A stretch of DNA of 9,682 nucleotides. It comes from JBCCFX01 sp039029515 (GTDB taxonomy: Bacteria; Planctomycetota; Phycisphaerae; Phycisphaerales; SM1A02). The stretch lies in contig JBCCFX010000156.1 in NCBI GenBank assembly GCA_039029515.1, positions 1 to 9,682 of the forward strand, in the 5' to 3' direction. The first letter of the stretch is position 1. Every line of letters starts with the position of its first letter. The position numbers and the translations under genes are program-made. The notes beneath the pieces are model-generated. The model was not told the DNA's origin, did no database searches, and saw only the letters and a program-made list of their open reading frames with translations. Shown one piece after another: positions 5,999-9,682 of the stretch.

Positions 5999-6901
5999 AT
6001 GGGACAGAACGACGAGAAATCGTGGCACATCGGCTGGATCGGCACGGGCGTGATGGGCGAGCCGATGGCGGGTCACCTCATCGACGCCGGTCATTCGCTG
6101 ACCGTCCATACGAGAACGCCGGAACGGGCGTCGAGCTTGCTCGGACGCGGCGCGACCTGGGCGGCAACGCCTCGTGATGCTGCGGATGGTGCGGACGTCG
6201 TGTTCTCGATCGTCGGCTATCCCGCCGATGTCGAAGCGGTGCACCTCGGCGATGATGGCACGCTCGCCGCCGCAACGCCGGCCTCGATCCTCGTGGATAT
6301 GACCACGAGTCGACCGTCGCTCGCGGTGGACATCGCGCGAGCCGCAACGCAACGCGGTGTGACCGCCATCGATGCGCCGGTCAGCGGTGGCGACATCGGT
6401 GCCCGCAACGGCACGTTGTCGATCATGATCGGTGGCGATGAGAATGCGGTCGATCAGGTTCGACCGCTCTTCGAGTGCTTCGGTTCACGCATCGTGCATC
6501 AGGGTGATGCCGGCAGCGGGCAGCACACGAAGATGGTGAATCAGATTCTCATCGCGTCCGGCATGATGGGCGTCGCGGAAGGATTGCTCTACGCCAGATC
6601 GGCGGGACTCGATCCGGATCAGGTCATCGAAAGCGTCGCATCGGGCGCAGCTGGCTCATGGTCGATCAGCAATCTCGGCCCGCGCATGATCAAGCGGGAC
6701 TTCGAACCGGGCTTCTACATCGAGCACTTCCTGAAGGATCTCGGCATCGCCCTCGATGAAGCCGACCGGCTCGGCCTCGCATTGCCGGGCCTTGCGCTGG
6801 CCCGTCAGCTGTACCGGGCGGCGTCGGGGCAGGGCTACGACCGCAAGGGCACGCAGGCGCTGTTGTGCGTGCTGGAGCACCTCAACGGCATCGATGCGTA
6901 A
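5999..6901 (+). CDS. NAD(P)-dependent beta-hydroxyacid dehydrogenase (3-hydroxyisobutyrate dehydrogenase / tartronate semialdehyde reductase family)
   Basis: A 300-residue cytoplasmic oxidoreductase of the usual family length. The N-terminal Rossmann domain has the dinucleotide motif GTGVMG (residues 15-20) in WIGTGVMGEPMAGHLIDAGH. The substrate-binding motif DAPVSGG (125-131) leads into DIGARNGTLSIMIGG. The catalytic lysine is K178 in GSGQHTKMVNQ (172-182), and the C-terminal helical domain contains HFLKDLGIALDEA (243-255), also diagnostic. The family interconverts short beta-hydroxyacids and their semialdehydes. Residues alone do not separate 3-hydroxyisobutyrate, tartronate semialdehyde, succinic semialdehyde/glyoxylate and related substrates, and no pathway genes adjoin it. 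It is divergent from the C25 peptidase gene and starts a plus-strand run that continues with the nuclease-domain gene 77 bp downstream. No Shine-Dalgarno precedes the ATG; the promoter spacing suggests leaderless translation. Confidence 0.92.
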   Translation: MGQNDEKSWHIGWIGTGVMGEPMAGHLIDAGHSLTVHTRTPERASSLLGRGATWAATPRDAADGADVVFSIVGYPADVEAVHLGDDGTLAAATPASILVDMTTSRPSLAVDIARAATQRGVTAIDAPVSGGDIGARNGTLSIMIGGDENAVDQVRPLFECFGSRIVHQGDAGSGQHTKMVNQILIASGMMGVAEGLLYARSAGLDPDQVIESVASGAAGSWSISNLGPRMIKRDFEPGFYIEHFLKDLGIALDEADRLGLALPGLALARQLYRAASGQGYDRKGTQALLCVLEHLNGIDA

Positions 6902-6978
6902 GGAAATCGGCATCCGGACTTGCCCGGCCTGCCTGAGCGCGTGACGATACAGCACTCGAACGCCTTGGAGTATCGCCC

Positions 6979-7467
6979 ATGCCGGTCCGGATGGAGCTGT
7001 CCCGAATCTTCATTCGTGAGATGACGGACATGCAGATCATTGAGCTGTCGGAAGTCGACGGCGAACGCAAGTTCCCGATCGTGATCGGTCTGCCGGAAGC
7101 GTTTGCGATTGATCGCCGGCTGAAGAACATCGAGATCGTGCGCCCGCAGACGCACGATCTGCTCGCATCGGTCATCACCGCGTTGCGCGGCGAACTGCGT
7201 TCCATCATCATCAATGATCTCGCCAACCAGACGTTCTTCGCGAAACTGCTCGTCGAACAGGATGGCGATCTCGTCGAGATCGATTCGCGTCCATCCGATG
7301 CCATCGCGCTCGGCGTCGCCAACGACGTCCCGATCTTTGTTGCGGATCATGTGCTCGAGATCATGGAGAACGATCAGTCGAATCTGAGTGAGCCGGACAT
7401 CGGCTACCCGGATGATGATGACGACACATCATTCCTTGGCGGCAGCGCGTGGGATGATGACGAGTGA
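6979..7467 (+). CDS. bifunctional nuclease (BFN, DUF151) domain protein
   Basis: A 162-residue protein. Residues 1-135 fit the BFN/DUF151 fold: MELSRIFIREMTDMQIIELSE, then RKFPIVIGLPEAFAID, and the diagnostic EIDSRPSDAIALGVANDVPIFV (about 100-121). Proteins with this domain have been reported with RNase/DNase activity in plants, while the role of bacterial members is largely open, so the enzymatic label is provisional. The C-terminus is a highly acidic tail (DDDDD near 146 and WDDDE at the end) that is probably disordered. The ATG at 6979 is preceded by GGAG 9 nt upstream, one of the clearer ribosome binding sites in the window. The stop overlaps the truD start in GTGA, so the two are co-translated. 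The 77-bp gap before it has no recognisable terminator. Confidence 0.88.
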   Translation: MPVRMELSRIFIREMTDMQIIELSEVDGERKFPIVIGLPEAFAIDRRLKNIEIVRPQTHDLLASVITALRGELRSIIINDLANQTFFAKLLVEQDGDLVEIDSRPSDAIALGVANDVPIFVADHVLEIMENDQSNLSEPDIGYPDDDDDTSFLGGSAWDDDE

Positions 7468-8759
7468 GCGAGTCGCAGCCTGCGAAGACGACCTCGCTTC
7501 CTGATCCGCTGCCCCGGCATTTCGTCACGGACCCTGACTGGGCCGTGCCGGGCACGATCAAACAGCGCACCGAAGACTTCCTCGTCGATGAGATTCCTGC
7601 GTATGAACCGTGCGGCGAAGGCGAGCACCTGTATCTGCGCGTGCAGAAGGATGGCGTGTCGCACGGCGAACTGATGTCGACCCTGCGACGAGCTTTCAAT
7701 GTCCGCAACGTCGCGATCGGCTACGCGGGGATGAAGGACAAGCGCGGCATCACGCAGCAGACGGTCTCGATCCATCTGCCGGGCAAGCACGACATTCCCG
7801 AACCGATCGAACTCGGGCACGATCGCATCATCGTGCTGTGGTCAGCCCGGCACACGAACAAGATTCAGCGCGGGCATCTGAAGGGCAATCGATTCCTCAT
7901 TCGCCTGCGCGGCGTCGAACCGACACATGTGATTCGCGTGAAACGCACGATGCAGCGACTCGAAGCGTGCGGCGTGCCAAATTTCTTCGGCGGCCAGCGG
8001 TTTGGCTATCGGCAGAACAATCATCTCGTCGGCGCGGCGATTCTTCGCGAAGACTGGGACAGCGTGATCCGCGAAGTGCTCGGCCATGGTCAGACGTCAT
8101 GGCCTGAACATCAGAACGAGCGGCGCGATCTGTTCGAAGCGGGACAATACGAGGAAGCCGCACGACATTGGCCGACCGCCGACCGCAACGAGATGATGAT
8201 GATTCGTCGCCTCGCCGCAGGAGGCAATGCGAAGTACGCCGTCACCTCGGTGGGCAAGCCCGCGTTGAGTTTCTGGACGAACGCGTTTCAGTCCGCGATC
8301 TTCAACCGCGTGCTCGATGACCGCATTGCCGATGGGACGTTTGACCAACTGCTCGAAGGCGATCTCGCGTGGAAACATGACAGCCGGGCGGTGTTCCCGG
8401 TGACGGCCGAAGAACTCGCGACTGGCGAACTCGACGAACGTCTGCAGCGCATCGAGATTTCGCCGTCAGGTCCGTTGTGGGGCAGCGGTATGACGCTGAC
8501 CGATGGCGTGGTCGGCGAGCACGAAGCACGTGCGCTCGCGGAGACGGGCTTTGATGTCGAGTCATACCGGCGGATTCGCAATGCACCGACGGGTAGCCGA
8601 CGTTCGTTCCGCATTCGTGTGTCCGACTGGAACCTCGACAGCGGTGTGGATGAGCATGGTTCGTACATTCGCCTGGCGTTTGATCTGACGCGTGGCGGCT
8701 ACGCGACGATGGTGATCCGCGAGGTCACGCACACGGACGACCCGCAGCAGATGCGGTGA
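7464..8759 (+). CDS. truD: tRNA pseudouridine(13) synthase TruD
   Basis: A 431-residue protein, longer than E. coli TruD (about 350) and closer to archaeal-type lengths. TruD isomerises uridine 13 of certain tRNAs to pseudouridine in the cytoplasm. The catalytic aspartate is D92 in GYAGMKDKRGITQQ (86-99), the TruD form of the pseudouridine-synthase active site. Other family blocks are TEDFLVDEIP (36-45), VPNFFGGQRFGYRQNN (171-186) and ALSFWTNAFQSAIFN in the TRUD insertion region. Near the C-terminus DLTRGGYATMVIREV matches the family's closing G-x-Y-A-T motif. The GTG start overlaps the stop of the nuclease-domain gene by 4 bp (GTGA), implying translational coupling. The region after D92 up to the QRFG motif is intact, and no frameshift is seen. 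The gene ends 36 bp before a REP-like palindrome. Confidence 0.95.
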   Translation: MSESQPAKTTSLPDPLPRHFVTDPDWAVPGTIKQRTEDFLVDEIPAYEPCGEGEHLYLRVQKDGVSHGELMSTLRRAFNVRNVAIGYAGMKDKRGITQQTVSIHLPGKHDIPEPIELGHDRIIVLWSARHTNKIQRGHLKGNRFLIRLRGVEPTHVIRVKRTMQRLEACGVPNFFGGQRFGYRQNNHLVGAAILREDWDSVIREVLGHGQTSWPEHQNERRDLFEAGQYEEAARHWPTADRNEMMMIRRLAAGGNAKYAVTSVGKPALSFWTNAFQSAIFNRVLDDRIADGTFDQLLEGDLAWKHDSRAVFPVTAEELATGELDERLQRIEISPSGPLWGSGMTLTDGVVGEHEARALAETGFDVESYRRIRNAPTGSRRSFRIRVSDWNLDSGVDEHGSYIRLAFDLTRGGYATMVIREVTHTDDPQQMR

Positions 8760-8788
8760 GTGCGGCGAGTATCCTCGCCTCCTCGTCG

Positions 8789-8821
8789 GTTCTTCGTAGG
8801 CCGGGTTCTGCTGAACCCGGC
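8789..8821 (+). repeat. REP-like element, copy 1 (GTAG head plus hairpin)
   Basis: After a GTTCTTC lead the tetranucleotide GTAG (8796-8799) is followed by a 9-bp perfect stem GCCGGGTTC / GAACCCGGC with a TGCT loop (8800-8821). A GTAG/GGAG head followed by a palindrome is the described layout of REP elements mobilised by RAYT-type TnpA-REP proteins. The first 18 bases are identical to copy 3 at 9553-9570. It lies just after truD between convergent genes, the usual place for REPs, and may also stabilise the truD 3' end. Confidence 0.7.
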
Positions 8822-8825
8822 ATCC

Positions 8826-8848
8826 GTAGGACGGTCGCCGCGGCCTAC
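8826..8848 (-). repeat. REP-like element, copy 2, inverted partner of copy 1
   Basis: Read on the minus strand from 8848 it begins GTAGGCCG, identical to the head of copies 1 and 3, and closes with CCTAC, so GTAGG/CCTAC bracket the unit. The internal stem (CGG/CCG) is weaker than in copy 1. With copy 1 it forms an inverted REP pair (BIME-like) separated by only 4 bases. Confidence 0.5.
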
Positions 8849-8916
8849 AAGACTCGTCGCCGCCGGCGTTGCATCACAACCGCTGCGCCGATCATCGCGA
8901 GTGTTTGCCAATTGGA
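8845..8916 (-). pseudogene. out-of-frame PEP-CTERM-like tail of the secreted protein gene
   Basis: In the minus-strand frame shifted by two bases relative to the upstream gene, the DNA reads SNWQTLAMIGAAVV, then MQRRRRRVL and a TAG stop at 8845-8847. A short hydrophobic segment followed by a cluster of arginines at the extreme C-terminus is what PEP-CTERM/exosortase-sorted proteins end with. The canonical Pro-Glu-Pro triplet is not visible in this frame. A gain of one base, or loss of two, near 8900-8920 would join it to the upstream gene. Its TAG is part of the GTAG head of REP copy 2. Confidence 0.5.
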
Positions 8917-9470
8917 AACACAAGTTCATCGGTCAGTGGATCGTCGTCGAGTGTTGATACAGATAGCCCAACGGCCCACGGACCAGCAAACAGTCGCGTA
9001 TCGTTGATTGCATCGATTGAGTTACTGTTGAGTGGTATAGAGATAAAGTCGAACTCGGGTGTACGTTGATTGATCTCCAGAGATGCGAACAGCGGTCCGT
9101 CTGCCAAGTCGTCAAATGCTGAGATGCTCACGCCACTCGTCGAGAGCACATCGAACGCAGTTGTGACCTCGCGGAATTCAACGGTCTCTGAATCGTCGAC
9201 TGAGCCAAGAAATCGATGGAAGACGACCAATTCCACTGATATGACCTCTGCATCAACCTCACTCAGATCAAACGCCATCCAGCTACGCGCTTCTCTTGGC
9301 GGGGCTGAGAGATTTCCCGTAGCGAACGCATTGTTTGACGTGTCCTGAAACCCATCGTTGAGATACACACCGCGATCGATCGCGGAAACTTCGAGCGTCA
9401 TCCCCGCGAGCGCACCTTTCGCAAGCAGCGCGGTCGCGCACGTGGCCAGAATGTGGGTTGGTCTGGGCAT
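8892..9470 (-). CDS. small secreted protein with beta-rich domain, apparently frameshifted before its C-terminal anchor
   Basis: A 192-residue reading frame. The N-terminus MPRPTHILATCATALLAKGALA is a Sec signal peptide with an A-L-A cleavage site near residue 22. The mature part reads as an extracellular beta-sandwich: RSWMAFDLSEVDAEVISVELVVFH resembles the opening strands of secreted planctomycete proteins that carry PEP-CTERM anchors, and SISAFDDLADGPLFAS, ISIPLNSNSIDAIN and DELVF fit the same group. I cannot assign a function. The ATG at 9470 is preceded by a purine-rich GAAGAGAG. The frame ends in PIGKHSR at 8892, while a hydrophobic-plus-RRRRR tail lies just downstream in another frame, so the anchor appears lost or the sequence has an indel. 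Base composition is lower in GC (two sampled 60-base lines 42 % and 48 %, against 60 % in a truD line) and REP-like elements flank it. These features suggest an accessory gene. Confidence 0.65.
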   Translation of the reverse strand: MPRPTHILATCATALLAKGALAGMTLEVSAIDRGVYLNDGFQDTSNNAFATGNLSAPPREARSWMAFDLSEVDAEVISVELVVFHRFLGSVDDSETVEFREVTTAFDVLSTSGVSISAFDDLADGPLFASLEINQRTPEFDFISIPLNSNSIDAINDTRLFAGPWAVGLSVSTLDDDPLTDELVFPIGKHSR

Positions 9471-9552
9471 GGCTCTCTTCTCACGAATCTCTATGCCTCA
9501 GCGTACCGAAGCCTGCGACGGGAATGCCATAAAATTCGGGTCCGACGACACA

Positions 9553-9587
9553 GTTCTTCGTAGGCCGGGTCGCCGCAGCGACCCGAC
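9553..9587 (+). repeat. REP-like element, copy 3
   Basis: It shares the 18-mer GTTCTTCGTAGGCCGGGT with copy 1. GTAG is at 9560-9563 and the following stem CGGGTCGC / GCGACCCG closes around a CGCA loop. The inner stem differs from copy 1 on both arms together, so pairing is kept although the sequence has changed. It lies upstream of the secreted-protein gene, about 80 bp before its ATG. Confidence 0.65.
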
Positions 9588-9626
9588 AGGGATGCGCACA
9601 TACGTGCGATTCATGAGAGCACAGAG

Positions 9627-9682
9627 TGCCGGGGCGCCGCCGCGCCCCCGCCGAAGGGGGTGCACCCCTTGGAACCCCGGCG
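9627..9682. repeat. GC-rich nested inverted repeats, cut by the window edge
   Basis: An outer pair GCCGGGG (9628-9634) / CCCCGGC (9675-9681) encloses a hairpin AAGGGG / CCCCTT (9654-9659 / 9665-9670, loop GTGCA). A competing stem GGGGCGC / GCGCCCC (9631-9637 / 9642-9648) uses part of the outer arm. No coding frame is apparent. It resembles the GC-rich palindromic intergenic repeats seen in many high-GC genomes. Its right limit may lie outside the window. Confidence 0.5.

Noticed and set aside
8789..8848. CRISPR-like repeat
   Set aside because: Only three copies, hairpin-bearing and in mixed orientation, with no regular spacers and no cas genes.

Overview
This window looks like a chromosomal fragment of a planctomycete-like bacterium, probably of the Phycisphaerae side of Planctomycetota. 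The lineage is inferred from a mix of features: coding GC of about 60 %, a secreted C25 (gingipain-type) protease, a secreted protein whose out-of-frame tail resembles a PEP-CTERM sorting signal, a bifunctional-nuclease-domain protein, and weak or absent Shine-Dalgarno sites. No 16S gene or other decisive marker is present. Most of the content is housekeeping.

Layout. Bases 1-578 (+) hold the 3' part of a TPR protein that runs off the left edge. It converges, with one base between stop codons, on a long minus-strand block. In transcription order that block is: secreted C25 peptidase (4221-5924), metK (2946-4148), a DinB-superfamily protein (2451-2945), the 16S rRNA m5C methyltransferase rsmB (1112-2425) and a PTS EIIA type-2 protein (580-1035). 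metK to rsmB are packed tightly enough to be one operon. MetK makes the S-adenosylmethionine that RsmB uses, so the pairing makes metabolic sense. A perfect 18-bp palindrome and a second 13-nt inverted repeat lie in the 72-bp gap before metK and are candidate operators.

From a compact divergent promoter region (5925-5998) the plus strand reads a beta-hydroxyacid dehydrogenase (5999-6901), a bifunctional nuclease domain protein (6979-7467) and the tRNA pseudouridine synthase truD (7464-8759). The last two overlap by 4 bp. The dehydrogenase has a good sigma70-like promoter placed so that the transcript would start at or very near its ATG.

The right end (8760-9682) differs in character. It carries GTAG-headed REP-like palindromes (an inverted pair at 8796-8848 and a single copy at 9560-9587) around a lower-GC minus-strand gene for a small secreted protein (8892-9470). 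That gene's reading frame stops just before an out-of-frame tail made of a hydrophobic stretch and five arginines, which looks like a frameshifted PEP-CTERM anchor. The last 56 bases are a very GC-rich set of nested inverted repeats cut by the window edge.

I did not find a defence system, CRISPR array, tRNA, rRNA, transposase or other clearly new multi-gene system. The points most worth following up are the metK palindromes, the frameshifted anchor with its REP elements, and the leaderless-type promoter.
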